From positions 46,329,554-46,393,553 of the forward strand of contig OX485803.1 in the NCBI GenBank assembly GCA_950295325.1: a stretch of DNA of 64,000 bases, in the 5' to 3' direction. Source of the stretch: Polytrichum commune (taxonomy: Eukaryota > Streptophyta > Polytrichopsida > Polytrichales > Polytrichaceae). A program made the position numbers and the translations under genes. The notes beneath the pieces are model-generated. The model did not search any database. It was not told where the DNA came from and worked only from the letters and a program-made list of their open reading frames with translations. Of the stretch, positions 47,170 through 57,626 are shown piece by piece (positions within the stretch are counted from its first letter, which is position 1; each line of letters begins with the position of its first letter).

Positions 47170-49191
47170 CTACCCGCTGACGGCGGATGAGCCCCCTGCC
47201 GGCGATGCCTTCTGCAGCCGCGTGAGCATCCTCCTCATGTTCGGAGACGGAGCAACCTCGTCCTCCGAATCCGTTGCCCTCTCGGTCCGTGGGGTAGCGG
47301 TCCTTGGTGTTCCGGAGACTGTCCCTGGGGTTCCGGAAGCTGTCCCCATCCGGATGCTTCGGACTGGAGAAGGATCGCTTCCGGTGCCCTGCTCCGGATT
47401 CCGTCCGCCCGAGATCGAAGCCGTCCGCGGATCCCTGTTGGAGGCCGCCCTTGAGGGTGGCGGAGGAAAGGGACTCACCATTTGGCAGTCCCGTGGAGAC
47501 GATGGCGAGGCGTGGGTCATAGGGGCCTTGCCCCTACTCGGATTTGCCTCCCGATCGGAAGTCTGGTGCCGGATCGGCGTCCTAGCCCTATCCGGAGTCC
47601 GGGACCTATCCGAGTTCCGCGGAACAGGGGACTGGCCCCTTCCGGATCGGACCGACCCGGTGCTCTTCCGCCTCACTTGGGGAGAACGGACCCTTTCCGG
47701 AGCCCCTTCGGAACTACTAGGCCGAGAGCCGCCTCCCTGCTGGCTGGGTCCTGCAGAGGACGGCGGATTCTGAACCAGGGCTACTTCACCAACCACCTCG
47801 TAGAGGGTTCCAGTTGGTGACCATGGCGGACCCGGATAGAGCACCCTCCGCGGTGTTCCGCTTGGCGGGACCACCCTCTGGATTTCCGCCAGGAGATCCT
47901 TCATCGTCCGTGAATACTTCACGAGGATGGGGAGGGTCTGCCTGGCGGAAGCGGGATCTCCGGACTCCATCATCCGGTCGTAGAGATGTGCCTTGTTAAC
48001 GATCTCCGCCGGATGACCCACCAGTTCCCGGATCCGGCTGAAGAACACTGCCTGCTCCGCATGGTATTTCCGGATCTCCTCGCTCTTCTGACTCAACTCC
48101 TGAGTCATGGCCGCTACCTGTGCGATGAGGTGGGCGTTCTCTGTCTTGGCCTGCTCCAGCTCCTTCTGGTCCGCCCTCTTTGCCAATTCCCGGAGAATGT
48201 TTCTGGGTCCGCAGTCGTCCAGAGCATGGTTCGCCCCCCTGACGATGTGCTCCAGTCGGTAATACTGGGTCTTGAGGTCCTCCATCCCCTCCTGGAACCG
48301 TTTGAACGGATTCTCCGGAAAGTCCCAAGCGGATAGATCCACATTCTGCCATGGGGTCTCCTGGCTGGGTCCGGCTTTCGGATGTTGGTGAGGGGGAGGA
48401 GGAGAGAGTGGCCTCGAGACGGTTGGTGGCGGGCTTCCGGGTGACGAGGGAGGCGCTTCCGGAAGAATAGGGTCGCTGGAGGTCTCCGTCTCGACGTCTC
48501 CGGCTTTCGGAAGCAGCTTGTAGGTGACCTCGTCCGCCGCTATTGTGAGCAGGTCCTCCTCCTCGGCCGTGATGCAGTCGAAATGCTGGTAGAGATGCAA
48601 AATGAAGGGGGAGAGGAAGGAGGGTTTCCGGCCAATATGGGGGAGGGCCCGCCCCACTATCTCCTGGATAATCAACCCCCAGTTCACAGGCCGGACTCCG
48701 GACATGGCACCGAACATCGTGTTAGCCATGGTAAGGCTAATCCGCTTCGGCTTGTCCGGGTTAAGGATAGGCAGGAGGAATTCCAACACCCTCCTCTCTC
48801 TCAGGTTCCGGCAGTTCCCGGGGTGGAAGCCGTCCTTCGGATCCGCGTCCCCTCTAAATTTTCCGGCGAACAAGCCGTCGCGGCGGCCGGCCCATCCTTC
48901 TGTAATCCCCCGAGGAAACCCGTAGACCCTGTTCCAAATATCCGGAGTCCAGTGTTCCGGATCTCTCCTCTTTGTCCCTAGCCACTGATTTCCTCTCTCA
49001 AACTTAAACTCTCGGAGAGTATCTTCGGCTCGGAGGTTCCAGGGTTTGGCTAGCAACCCCGCGCAGCCCATAACCCGGAGATCCTCCGCGAGCTCATGTA
49101 GCTCCCTATCCTCCCTCGGAATTGCAGGGATGAGGGCTTTGAGCGGAACCGGGATAGGTTCCCTCTGATCCTCTTCCCGTGCTTCCGGCAT
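47170..49191 (-). CDS. Gag-like retroelement protein, 673 residues
   Basis: Intact ATG-started frame. Residues 1 to about 240 form a folded-looking domain with W and R/K-rich motifs (WNRVYGFPRGITEGWAGRR, TMANTMFGAMSGVRPVNWG, FLSPFILHLYQHF), resembling the N-terminal gag-like region of plant Athila-type elements. A Pro-rich linker (about 240-285) and a coiled coil (about 300-420) follow. The last ~200 residues are Ser/Arg/Pro-rich and disordered. There is no zinc knuckle and no protease or polymerase downstream; the stop is 70 bp from the LTR-like block. High GC and repeated TCCGGA words set it apart from its neighbours and match the LTR-like block. A TATA-like TATTTAAG lies about 235 bp upstream. 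It may be a gag-only element. The family call is tentative. Confidence 0.5.
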   Translation of the reverse strand: MPEAREEDQREPIPVPLKALIPAIPREDRELHELAEDLRVMGCAGLLAKPWNLRAEDTLREFKFERGNQWLGTKRRDPEHWTPDIWNRVYGFPRGITEGWAGRRDGLFAGKFRGDADPKDGFHPGNCRNLRERRVLEFLLPILNPDKPKRISLTMANTMFGAMSGVRPVNWGLIIQEIVGRALPHIGRKPSFLSPFILHLYQHFDCITAEEEDLLTIAADEVTYKLLPKAGDVETETSSDPILPEAPPSSPGSPPPTVSRPLSPPPPHQHPKAGPSQETPWQNVDLSAWDFPENPFKRFQEGMEDLKTQYYRLEHIVRGANHALDDCGPRNILRELAKRADQKELEQAKTENAHLIAQVAAMTQELSQKSEEIRKYHAEQAVFFSRIRELVGHPAEIVNKAHLYDRMMESGDPASARQTLPILVKYSRTMKDLLAEIQRVVPPSGTPRRVLYPGPPWSPTGTLYEVVGEVALVQNPPSSAGPSQQGGGSRPSSSEGAPERVRSPQVRRKSTGSVRSGRGQSPVPRNSDRSRTPDRARTPIRHQTSDREANPSRGKAPMTHASPSSPRDCQMVSPFPPPPSRAASNRDPRTASISGGRNPEQGTGSDPSPVRSIRMGTASGTPGTVSGTPRTATPRTERATDSEDEVAPSPNMRRMLTRLQKASPAGGSSAVSG

Positions 49192-49720
49192 TTTCCTCTT
49201 CCCTCAGTTTCCGGCTCGACCACGGAAACTCCCTCTCTCCCGGATCCCTTCCCTTCCGTCTAATTGCCACAGAGTCCCGGCAAGCCCACTGCCGGTGACT
49301 GAAAAGCGCAGAGTCCCAGCAATCCCACTGCTGGCGGCTCGAAAGAATTAACACCTCACCACTCGTTCTCTCAACAGGTTGCCTTTTTCAGAAAAAAGTG
49401 GGAGGGAGAAGGAAGGGACCCTTAAATATCCTTCCTCCCTCTTCCTTCCCCTGTTACCATTTGGTTTAACGGAAAACGGTTACCAACCGTTTTCCGGCGG
49501 TTCTCACCAACGGTTTTACTAACATTTTTACCAACGGCTTTCTTTTCCCCCAACCGTCATAAGGCCCGTTATAACCGCCACTTCCGGGCCGTTGGGTAAT
49601 CTTGGCGCGTCCGTTACTTGGTCCGGACCAATGGTTTGGACCATGATTACATGGTTCGCCCATCCTATTTGACGGACCGGTCATAGTACTTATTTAGAGT
49701 CGTTTTATCGCACGAGGCGG
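49192..49720 (-). promoter_or_regulatory. Leader/promoter region of the gag-like gene
   Basis: On the minus strand, GGATATTTAAGGG (about 49426-49438) is a plausible TATA box. The leader holds two ~35-bp direct repeats (GCAGTGGG.TTGC.GGGACTCTG, near 49275-49340). Upstream, AACGGTT / AACCGTTTTCCG words recur. It does not resemble the block 45812-47100, so it is not an obvious partner LTR. Confidence 0.45.
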
Positions 49721-49779
49721 GGTTAGAATACTCTATTTCCTGGTACAATTAATTTTGTCCTAAGAGACCCTATTATCTT

Positions 49780-52700
49780 CAGATAAGCAAGGTAAAATAT
49801 GGAAATGGAATCCGTATTTCCGTATTTCCGTCTTTTCGTCGAATTTGGACTCCCACAACCATTTGTTGGTTGTCTTGCCGGAGCGCTACCCTGTAGCCTC
49901 TCTTGGTTGTGTAGTTTAGGATTGTGGTTTCTGGTAGGGCTCCCAATCTTCTCCACGTCCACTCTTTTGGGTCCCATTCAAGGTTGCATGTCCATTTGTT
50001 GCCCCATAACCACAACTCTTGTTTTGGTTTGGGTTCCTCTTGCGGATTATAATCAATCATTGTTCTCCGTGGGCCCCCGCTTCAGACCACGCGGACCTCT
50101 CTAGCACCTTCCGGTAAAGGCTGTGAGTGGCCAAGGCATCGGAGCTATTCCGTGAGCTCCTTGTGGTACACTGTAGCTTCTAATGGGTTTGGGTGTTGTG
50201 TGTGGAAGATTGTCTGAATGGACCCGTCTTCTTCTGGGAGAGCTAGCCATTGGCCTGAGAATGGTGGAGGCATGGGTCGAGATTCCTAAAGGATACTGTG
50301 AACTACTCTGGCATAGAGAGGCTCGGCTATTCTGGTGCGTTTCAACCGCGCCAGTTCTGTGAACGTCTTCCATCCATATCCCCCGGCCTGGCTATGTCTT
50401 GGAGTGAGGTGACACCCTTTTCCACCCACCATAGCGTGTTGGATCTTTTTTCTTCAGTCCCCCATTGAATTCCCACTTCGTTGGTCAACAGTCGATTCCC
50501 ATATATTGGTTGTCTTACTATCTTTGACCAACTTGTGGGATCTTGTTGTTCCAGGCCGGATTGTATAGTACTCCAGGCTTTCATGACCCCCTGCCACATC
50601 GAGGAGCCTTGCCAAACCAGTCTGTTAGAGTTCATAATCCAGTTTGCGTGCATCGGCCACCTTCCTCTGCACGATTGTCGAGTTTGCTCCACTTTGTGTC
50701 TGACTAAAGATTTCCAAGGTTCGTAGCCTACTATTAATTAAGCCTCTCATAAGCAATGTAACTAGCAGGGCGGATGCCTGCCATTGCGGGTCTAAAATTT
50801 TAATTCCCCCTTTCACTATGGGGAGGACAGAAGTGGCCCACTTCACCTTTGCTCTAGCAAATGCCTTTTTTTTCCCCGACCACATATAATTTTGGACCAT
50901 TGCCCTGGCTATTTTTAGGGCTTGACTTGAAAAGTCTGTACATAAAGCTAAATACCAGATTGAAGATAGAACAACCTAGTTGGAGACCATGATCCTGCCC
51001 GCTAGCGAAAGCTTGTGCCTTGACCATTTAGCTAAGTGCTTTCTGATTTGGCCTAACATTTTGTTATCCTTCTCTTTCTATGGTATGTGTAGGCCAAACG
51101 GAAATCCCAAAAAGCGAGTAACTTCTCCTGGTAGTAGCCATTTAAGACCGGCTGCCTCTCCCCACTGCCATGGTCTTTCCATGTGTGCTACCCTACTGAT
51201 TTATGAAGGTTAAGCTTGGCCCCTAAGGCTGCTCCAAATTTGTTGATAATTTCTAGTGCTCTGTTCATGTTTTCTGGAGTTCCGTCTAGAAGCAAGAGAG
51301 TATCATCAGCAAACATTTGGTTGGTGATTGTGGACTTATCTAGAAGGCGAAGGCCTTGAACCCGGCATTCTGGGTGTTGCAACATTTGGCCTAGGACATC
51401 CACGGTGAGAAGGAACAAGTATGGTGCTAATGGACATCCCTGGCACACCGATCGTTGTAGTTTGAATGTTGTGGATTGTTCGCCATTCACCAGGAGAGAA
51501 GCCGAGGCGTTCACGTTTAGCGACATTACTTGAGTTATCCAGGTGCTGCTGAAACCCATTCGCTTCATAACTTGTCTCAGAAAGGTCCAATTAACCCTGT
51601 CATAGGCTTTCTCGAAATCTAAGAGGAGCATGCTAAGATTTTGTTTATTTTCAAGTGCCCACTCTATTGATTCAAAGGCAAGAAAGATGTTATCAAGGAT
51701 ACACCTATTTGGAACAAAATTGGTTTGCGAAGGGAGAATCCAATGTTGAAGTAACGGTTTCATTCTGTTTGCGTATACTTTGGCGACTACTTTGTAAAGA
51801 GTGTTGAGTAGGGAGATAGGTCTAAAGTTCTGAATCCTAAGTCTATCTTCTGTTTTGGGAAGTAGGGCGATTTTACTGATGTTGAGCTCTTCTGCTATGG
51901 TAGCTTGGTTAACTGTTTTTGATACAAAGTTGAACACATCGAATTCGATGTCTTCCCATAGCTCTTGGTAAAACTCGGCAGGGATTGAGTCAACCCCTGG
52001 AGCCTTGCCCGATGGGAGTTGTCACATAGCTGTTGTAACTTCTTAAACTGTTAGTGGCCGCATGAGCTCCTGATTATGTTCCTCTATGACAGTAGGGTGC
52101 AGGTATTGAAAGCAATCCTCCCTTGCTCTTTCGTTTTGTTCCACTTGATCATCTCTAGAGTAACGTTCTTTGTAGAAGGAAAGGATGTGTGTCTCTAATT
52201 TTGATTGTGTTGTTAGAGTTCTTTCTCCATCCAGCATTTTGGTGATGATGGTAGGTTTCCTTGATCCTGCGTGATGCTCAAAGAATGCCTTCGTGCACCT
52301 GTCTCCAACTCGTGCCCATTTGGAGAGTATTGCACTCTCTTGGTATTGGAATTTTTGTTGTCGGACTTCATGTAGCGCAGCTTGAGCGTCACTCAAGTGA
52401 TCTCTTGCTGCCGTCGACCCCTAGTTCTGCTGTAATTTTGCTTCGGCTGCAATGATTTCCTCAAATTGAGCGAGGTATGTGTCTTTGCACTTTTTTCTTT
52501 GGTTTTTGGCGAATTTAGCTGCTTTCAAGCGAATGGTTTCGTTAGCTTTGACCATTTTAATGTTCCGGCTTTCCAAGGTGTCGTCTGCCATCACCCTTTT
52601 CCAAGTTGCCAAAAGTGTGCTTCAGCTATCCGCGTTGGTCAGCAAGCCTTTATTGAAAAAAAGGGTTTGTGCTTTCTGTTTTGCTTCATCGTTGAAGTGC

Positions 52701-53482
52701 ATCACTACTCCGGCATGATCCGATATGTCCAGGAGGGTGGGTAGAATATGAGTTGTGCCCCCAATGTGTTCTCTGCTATTTGGGACATAGATTCTGTCTA
52801 TTCGGGACTGAATCATGGTATCATCGTTATGGGCGTTGGGCCAAGTGAAGGCCTTGTCAGATTGACGGAAAAAAACCCCTAAGTTGTGTGCATCTCAGAC
52901 CCCCAGACGCGTGAGTAGTCTATTCCATGCCTCCAACTCCCTATGGCTGATGCTTGTTTTTGCTGATCCTCCTTGTTTGTCTCGCAGCTGCTTGATGTTA
53001 TTAAAGTCCCTGGCTAGTATCTATGCGGCTTCCGGGAGTTTGGTCTGCGCGAAGTGATTCCAAAGCATTGCTCGCGGACCTGTATGATTGAACCCATATA
53101 CATTGATGATTCCTAATTGTAGGTGTGGGCTAAGATTTAGAATGACATATTGTGCTCTACCTGGATACAGGACTCCGTGATGTGTGATAGAGTTGGCCAT
53201 TCTATCTACAAGTACTATCTATGTGCCTCCCTTGAACTTGCTTGATTGTGTTGAAAAAGAGCCCTCATTCCACAAGCTAGAACCCCCTTTGAATTCCACG
53301 AAGCGAGTTTGCTTAAGGCAAGTTGTTTAAGGTATTTTGGTTTCTTGGAGTAGTAGTACATCTATTGTAGGAGATGTGTGTTTGAAGAGATCCTTGATCT
53401 CTTTGCGTTTTCTTTTGCTTGCAAATCCTTGGCCCAGACATCTAGTATTCTGGGTTGCTATGGTGATCCTATCACCCTTCAT
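49780..53482 (-). pseudogene. LINE ORF2 (endonuclease / reverse transcriptase), broken
   Basis: Starts at ATG 53482 and stays in one frame to about 51190. Endonuclease motifs: LLLQETK near 53350, GIINVYGFN near 53110, ARDFN near 53010 (usually GDFN) and SRIDRIYV near 52800. Reverse transcriptase motifs: RPISLLNTLYKVVAK, LLLDFEKAYDRVNW, CQGCPLAPYLF and FADD (usually YADD) in 51188-51937. Stops interrupt the endonuclease (for example after QETKIP) and the spacer near 52622 and 52421. Near 51190 the reading moves to another frame, where MWSGKKKAFARAKVKW continues, then returns for a WWVEKGVTSLQDI block. The last recognisable part is WRRLGALPETTILNYTTKRG near 49950. LINE reverse transcriptases copy their RNA at a nicked target; this copy is dead. 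Confidence 0.88.
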
Positions 53483-53529
53483 ACCTTATGGTGAGGCAGT
53501 TAGGAGGAGTATGTCTCCTCCTCACTAAG

Positions 53530-53930
53530 CACTGAGAATGGGTTATGAGAGACCTCTGAGGAGGTCTGGGAGGTCGAGCTATGGGAGGTTGGTCGAGTTC
53601 TTGCCATGTTCTGCTAGTGTGTATTTCCGGCCGCTATTTCGTGAATGACTTCAGTTGGAGGTGAGCTGAGTTGTTCCCTTAGTTTTGACTGAATGTGTCT
53701 CCATCCGAAGTTTCTGCCTTTACGAAATTTTAGTTGTTGCTCCTGTACCACAAGAGTAACATATAGCATGCACAAGTGTTCTCCTTCTGGAGTGGTCGTC
53801 CATTGTGCAGACCAAGTGCCTAGCGCCCATTTTTGGAGAGGGTTGGGGAGTTTGTTGCTGAAGATGAACACCTTGTGGAGGGTTTGGGCAACTTTGTTCA
53901 TCACGTGTTGGCGTGCCCTGTTTGACGTCC
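53530..53930 (-). pseudogene. LINE ORF1 C-terminal fragment
   Basis: An open minus-strand frame (53614-53904 and into the frame before and after) encodes FIFSNKLPNPLQKWALGTW, TLVVQEQQLKFRKGRNFGW and, after one stop, NPFSVLSEEE just before the ORF2 ATG. A tail of this kind directly before ORF2 is usual for plant L1 ORF1. The N-terminal RNA-binding part is missing. Confidence 0.55.
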
Positions 53931-54179
53931 ATGGGATGCCTGCGAGCAGGGTTGTCTATTGTGTCGTGACGGAGGGTAATCCCGACATAATGCCGTGCCG
54001 TCACGACACGTATCCGTCACGACATTATGCCGGATGATGTCTTTATCCTGCCGGACTTGAATTTTACCGAATTTTTTTGTGTATTTACATTACCCCATTG
54101 TGGACACGTAGGAGTTACGATGTCCACGTGTGATGACATGTCAGCAAAGTAGAGGTAAAGTGGGGAATAAAATTACTAG
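53931..54179. repeat. Short inverted-repeat cluster between LINE and C-rich array
   Basis: TGTCGTGACGG (near 53962) is followed by two copies of its complement, CCGTCACGACA (near 53998 and 54014). CATAATGCCG and CATTATGCCGG lie nearby, giving a strong local foldback. It marks the left side of the kinase unit and may be the eroded end of a mobile element. Confidence 0.5.
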
Positions 54180-54478
54180 CGCCCGTCCGCCCTCCCGTCC
54201 GCCCCCGTTCCCCGTCCCATAACCCCGCTCCCTTAGCCCATTAACATGTTCCCTAACCCGTTCCCTACGTTCCCTCCCGTCCTCCCCCCCCCCCCCCCGT
54301 CCGACCTTTTCCCGTCCTCCCTTTTCCCGTCCGACCCTCCCGTCCAACCCTTCCCCCCCGTCCGACCCTCCCTCACACCCGACCCTACCCCCCTACCCGA
54401 CCCTCCCTCCCCGTCCTCCCCCCCCCCCGTCCGACCCTCGTCCAACCCTTCCCCCCCCCCCCCCCCCGTCCGTACCTC
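54180..54478. repeat. C-rich array 1 (CCCGTCCGACC type), upstream of the kinase gene
   Basis: About 300 bp of almost pure C/T on the plus strand with G mostly in CCGTCC, built of degenerate CCCGTCCGACC and CCCGTTCCCTA words and C runs. The same words form the arrays at 57424-57541 and 61081-61347. It ends 22 bp before a TATA box. Confidence 0.9.
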
Positions 54479-54499
54479 ATGATTGGGCTCCCCTCTCCC

Positions 54500-54507
54500 T
54501 ATATAAA
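54500..54507 (+). promoter_or_regulatory. TATA box of the kinase gene
   Basis: TATATAAA, 22 bp after C-rich array 1 and 211 bp before the ATG at 54718. The leader between is open and has no splice sites of note. Confidence 0.65.
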
Positions 54508-54717
54508 GCCGGGGGTGCTTTACTTATAATCACTTTCCTCTCTTCCCACCACTTAGGGACCCGAGACCTTGTTGCGTCCCAAGGGACAGCGGCACCGTGC
54601 GGGTCTTAGTGGTTTTGGGAGGTTAGGGCAAATTGTGGGGTAACCCTCGCAATTTTTTTTCCATATTCACGCACTCGTTTTTACACTCACTCACTCATTC
54701 ACGTGATTTTTTTCTTG

Positions 54718-56634
54718 ATGGAGGGGGAGGCCATTGCTCCTTACCAAGACGAGGATTCAAGGCTGCACCGTGATTGGCTCCAAAGCAAGGCATCCGCGAA
54801 TACTGGCGAGGGTACAGGAAGCGATCCCGGAAGTGGAAGTACTGCAGCACGTAATCCACGTCCAGATCCTTTTCAGTTTGATGAGGAGTTCTTTGCTGTT
54901 GGTCATTCAGGAGGCAACCAAACACGGGGAAGCCGTGGAACACGTGGGAGTCGGGGAAATAGTGGACATAGAGGGAGAACAGGAAGGGGACCAAGCTCAG
55001 GCAGTTCCACAGGTATAAATGCACCCACTCGTTCGGAGAACGTGCCACCACAATCTCCGACACCGTGGACATCAACACCGCTTAGCCCTGCTCGAGATGT
55101 ACCTCAGGGTTCGGAGCATGATGAAAGACGGGGATTGAAACGCGCAGCAGAATCGGGAGGGATGGAGGAGGGGTCTATGGCATCAGGTTCTCAATCAAAG
55201 AAAAAGAGACATAGAGGCAAACGCCATAAACATATCGATGAGGCTCGAAACCATTGTAGGATATTGGTGTTGGAATGGTTTAACAAGCACAGCATGGTTT
55301 TTTTGGAAAAAAAATACCTCAATGATGGTACAAAGGGTTTAGAGTTGGTGAAGAACGAGTTGATTCTTCTTCTCACGGAAGGCATGGCTAGAGCTGAGTT
55401 TGAAGAAGCTAGGGGCATGAGCGATTGGGACACATGGATTGAATCTCAAGCCAGGGAAGCAATCTACAATCCAACAATGACATATGATGTTGTGCATCCC
55501 GGTGAGGGAAGTAGTGGTGGCAGGAAGTCTGAGCTGTACGAGAAGCTAGAGAATTGGAGAAGAGGCGTAATAAGCGCAAAAGGAACATCCGCCCGCACCC
55601 TTCCCGTTTTCATTGACAGACAAATGGCAGACAACATTGCCACTCAGGGCCGACATGGTGTCATATGGTTGCCTAGAGATGTGGAGATCAAAGCCTTGGA
55701 TAAGGAAATCTTCCAAGGGTCCTACGGAGTGGTGCGGAGGGTCACAATTCATGGAGCATCATTCATTCCTAGCTGGATAAAGTGGGCTGGGAAGACCATG
55801 AAGGCCACGAATAGTTTGGAGAATCGAAAGGAGCGTTCACTTGAAGCATTGGCATGTCCTGTAGATCATCCTGGGGTAATCAAGATACAGTACATCCATG
55901 TGAAAACATACGAATCCTATTCATTGTGGTGGAATGGAGGGTCTTTGAAGACCATGAGGGTCTATGACTACCAAGTTCCGGATGTCCACGAGAGCACAAT
56001 CCTTGAAGCGCCAGGGCTCGACTTTGATTCACGAAAACGCTTGGTTGTATATCGAAAGCATCGACCTTATTTGGCATGGGCTCTAATGTGCATTGTGGAT
56101 GTAGTGCACAAGCAGGACGTGTTGCACAATGACCTTAATCCCAACAATGTCATGTTGCATTTTCCACAAGACCGTGAGAACACGGTTTTCATTGGTGTGT
56201 GTGATTGGGGCATGGCATCATGGGGAGATGAGGACGCCCCCTCTAACTATGGAAAAGATTCAGTGGATGAGATGAACAAGCACAAAGCACAATACAATTG
56301 TGTTGGTCCTGAATTATTCCATGTACGAGGGCAGCGTGGAACATCGACCTCTCAAATGAGGATGGCTCGGAAACATAGGCACACATATCTCTCGGAGTCC
56401 TTCTCAGTGGGTGCTTTGGCAAAGAAGATTTATCATAAGGATTCGACTTCCCCCTTGTTTCAGCTAAATCGTGATCCAAATGCCTTGAAGATGCGGTTGG
56501 AGGTAGCATTGGATGCATTAACGAAGACCAATCCAGCGGAAAGGTCAACCGTCACACACGAAGTGAACATTTTGAAGTCGCCTCCATACAACATGGTTAA
56601 CCCGACAATGTGCTTCCGAGACAAGGCAAAATAG
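54718..56634 (+). CDS. Atypical protein-kinase-like protein, intronless
   Basis: 638 residues from the ATG at 54718; a GTG five codons earlier is in frame but is not a plant start. Residues 1-160 are disordered, Gly/Ser/Arg-rich (GSRGTRGSRG). A basic cluster KKKRHRGKRHKH (161-172) suggests nuclear entry. Residues 173-290 form a helical region of unknown type. The kinase-like domain runs from about 325: glycine loop IFQGSYGVV, candidate ATP lysine in WAGKTMKA, catalytic loop HNDLNPNNVML (HRD changed to HND, Asp and Asn kept), CDWG in place of DFG, GPE in place of APE, and ESFSVGALA in the F-helix position. The key Lys, Asp, Asn and Asp are present, so it may be active. It is not clearly of any standard plant kinase group. 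The lack of introns, the C-rich promoter and the transposons around it suggest a mobile or retro-copied gene. Confidence 0.8.
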   Translation: MEGEAIAPYQDEDSRLHRDWLQSKASANTGEGTGSDPGSGSTAARNPRPDPFQFDEEFFAVGHSGGNQTRGSRGTRGSRGNSGHRGRTGRGPSSGSSTGINAPTRSENVPPQSPTPWTSTPLSPARDVPQGSEHDERRGLKRAAESGGMEEGSMASGSQSKKKRHRGKRHKHIDEARNHCRILVLEWFNKHSMVFLEKKYLNDGTKGLELVKNELILLLTEGMARAEFEEARGMSDWDTWIESQAREAIYNPTMTYDVVHPGEGSSGGRKSELYEKLENWRRGVISAKGTSARTLPVFIDRQMADNIATQGRHGVIWLPRDVEIKALDKEIFQGSYGVVRRVTIHGASFIPSWIKWAGKTMKATNSLENRKERSLEALACPVDHPGVIKIQYIHVKTYESYSLWWNGGSLKTMRVYDYQVPDVHESTILEAPGLDFDSRKRLVVYRKHRPYLAWALMCIVDVVHKQDVLHNDLNPNNVMLHFPQDRENTVFIGVCDWGMASWGDEDAPSNYGKDSVDEMNKHKAQYNCVGPELFHVRGQRGTSTSQMRMARKHRHTYLSESFSVGALAKKIYHKDSTSPLFQLNRDPNALKMRLEVALDALTKTNPAERSTVTHEVNILKSPPYNMVNPTMCFRDKAK

Positions 56635-57084
56635 ATTTTTTTTGTTTTTTTTGCATCAATTTTGAATCATACCAATTTTGTAACCGTTGGAGATGTAAAT
56701 AAAGCCATCAATTTTGCATACAAAACTTGTATATTATATGAGGTTTATGGAATGTTTGTACTCCATGAAGCTTTTGCTTCATAATCGAGAAGAAGTCTAT
56801 GGGAGGCTAAGCAAGGTTCTCGCCTCTCGTGAGGCCATGTGTTAACTGTCAACAAAATGGTACTCCCTTCTTTGTAAATCTGACTCTATAAACGTTAACG
56901 GATGAAATTCAACCATAATATGGATGATAAAAACTACACATCCAGTTACATTGATTCATATTCACTCGTGATTTGTAAACTTGATATTGAATAAAGTTTT
57001 GATTGGGTGTACAATTTTATGAATGGTATTCTCTCACAAGGACTATTCACAATTGCTTATATTTATAATTATATAATTCACAAT
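56635..57084. other. 3' flank of the kinase gene
   Basis: AT-rich, with T runs right after the stop and an AATAAA signal at about 56698 suited to the kinase transcript. Otherwise empty. Confidence 0.45.
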
Positions 57085-57404
57085 CACTATTTTCTGGAAG
57101 TTTGGACATAGTCTCGGTTTTTTGGCTCTCAAAAATTCATATGAAGTCCAAAAAATGAGTTCTTGGTATCCATGGATAGGTAATGAAGTCCTCTACATGA
57201 ATATGCAATAATATTTCTACTGCAAAAAAATATATGGTCGCAATTCTACGCTGTTCCCTTTGAATCTGCACTTTGTCACTATTTTTTGGAAGTTTGGACA
57301 TAGTCTCGGTTTTTTGGCTCTCAAAAATTCATATGAAGTCCAAAAAATGAGTTCTTGGTATTCATGAATAGGTAATGAAGTCCTCTACATGAATATGCAA
57401 TAAC
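57085..57404. repeat. 192-bp-spaced direct duplication
   Basis: About 128 bp starting CACTATTTT.TGGAAGTTTG at 57085 is repeated from 57277 with only a few differences, ending in TCCTCTACATGAATATGCAA. The 64 bp between is unique. It lies just before C-rich array 2. Confidence 0.9.
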
Positions 57405-57423
57405 AGTCCTCTAAATAATAGTC

Positions 57424-57541
57424 CCCCATCCACTCACCCCCCCCCGCTCCCTACCCCCCGTCCGGCCCCCCCGTCCGACCCCCCCGTCTGCCCCCGTTCC
57501 CTCCCCGCTCCCACCCGTTCCCTAGCGTTCCCCCCCCCCCA
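57424..57541. repeat. C-rich array 2, upstream of the foldback locus
   Basis: About 118 bp of CCCGTCCGGCC, CCCGTCCGACC, CCCGTTCCCTAGCG and C runs, the same vocabulary as arrays 1 and 3. Confidence 0.9.
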
Positions 57542-57616
57542 TAGCGTTCTATGAGATACTTTTAGAAGTCTCAAGTCTTTTTATATATAGACACTTTAAG
57601 AAGTCTCAAGTATTTC

Positions 57617-57626
57617 TATATATAAA
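57617..57626 (+). promoter_or_regulatory. TATA box before the foldback locus
   Basis: TATATATAAA, 76 bp after C-rich array 2. A second TATATATA lies at about 57581, inside a near-repeat of AGAAGTCTCAAGT. The foldback begins about 320 bp downstream on the same strand. Confidence 0.45.

Larger units (their letters stand above)
49780..53930 (-). mobile_element. L1-type LINE, inactivated, 5'-truncated
   Basis: The minus strand carries, in order, the end of ORF1, ORF2 with endonuclease, reverse transcriptase and a C-terminal region. In-frame stops and at least one frameshift mean it cannot now make a working ORF2. The 5' end breaks near 53930 and the C-terminal reading fades near 49800. No poly(A) tail or target duplication was identified. 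Confidence 0.9.

Noticed and set aside
47222-48336. Long plus-strand frames (47222-47773, 47986-48336)
   Set aside because: They are mirror frames of the gag-like ORF in GC-rich DNA. They lack motifs, and the minus frame is far longer and structured.
49723-50060. Two overlapping minus frames after the LINE
   Set aside because: Only the part with WRRLGALPETTILNYTTKRG belongs to the LINE ORF2 end. The rest runs past the break and is not a separate gene.
54246-54482. Pro-rich plus frame in C-rich array 1
   Set aside because: The frame is produced by the C-rich repeat, as are the Gly/Arg-rich minus frames there.
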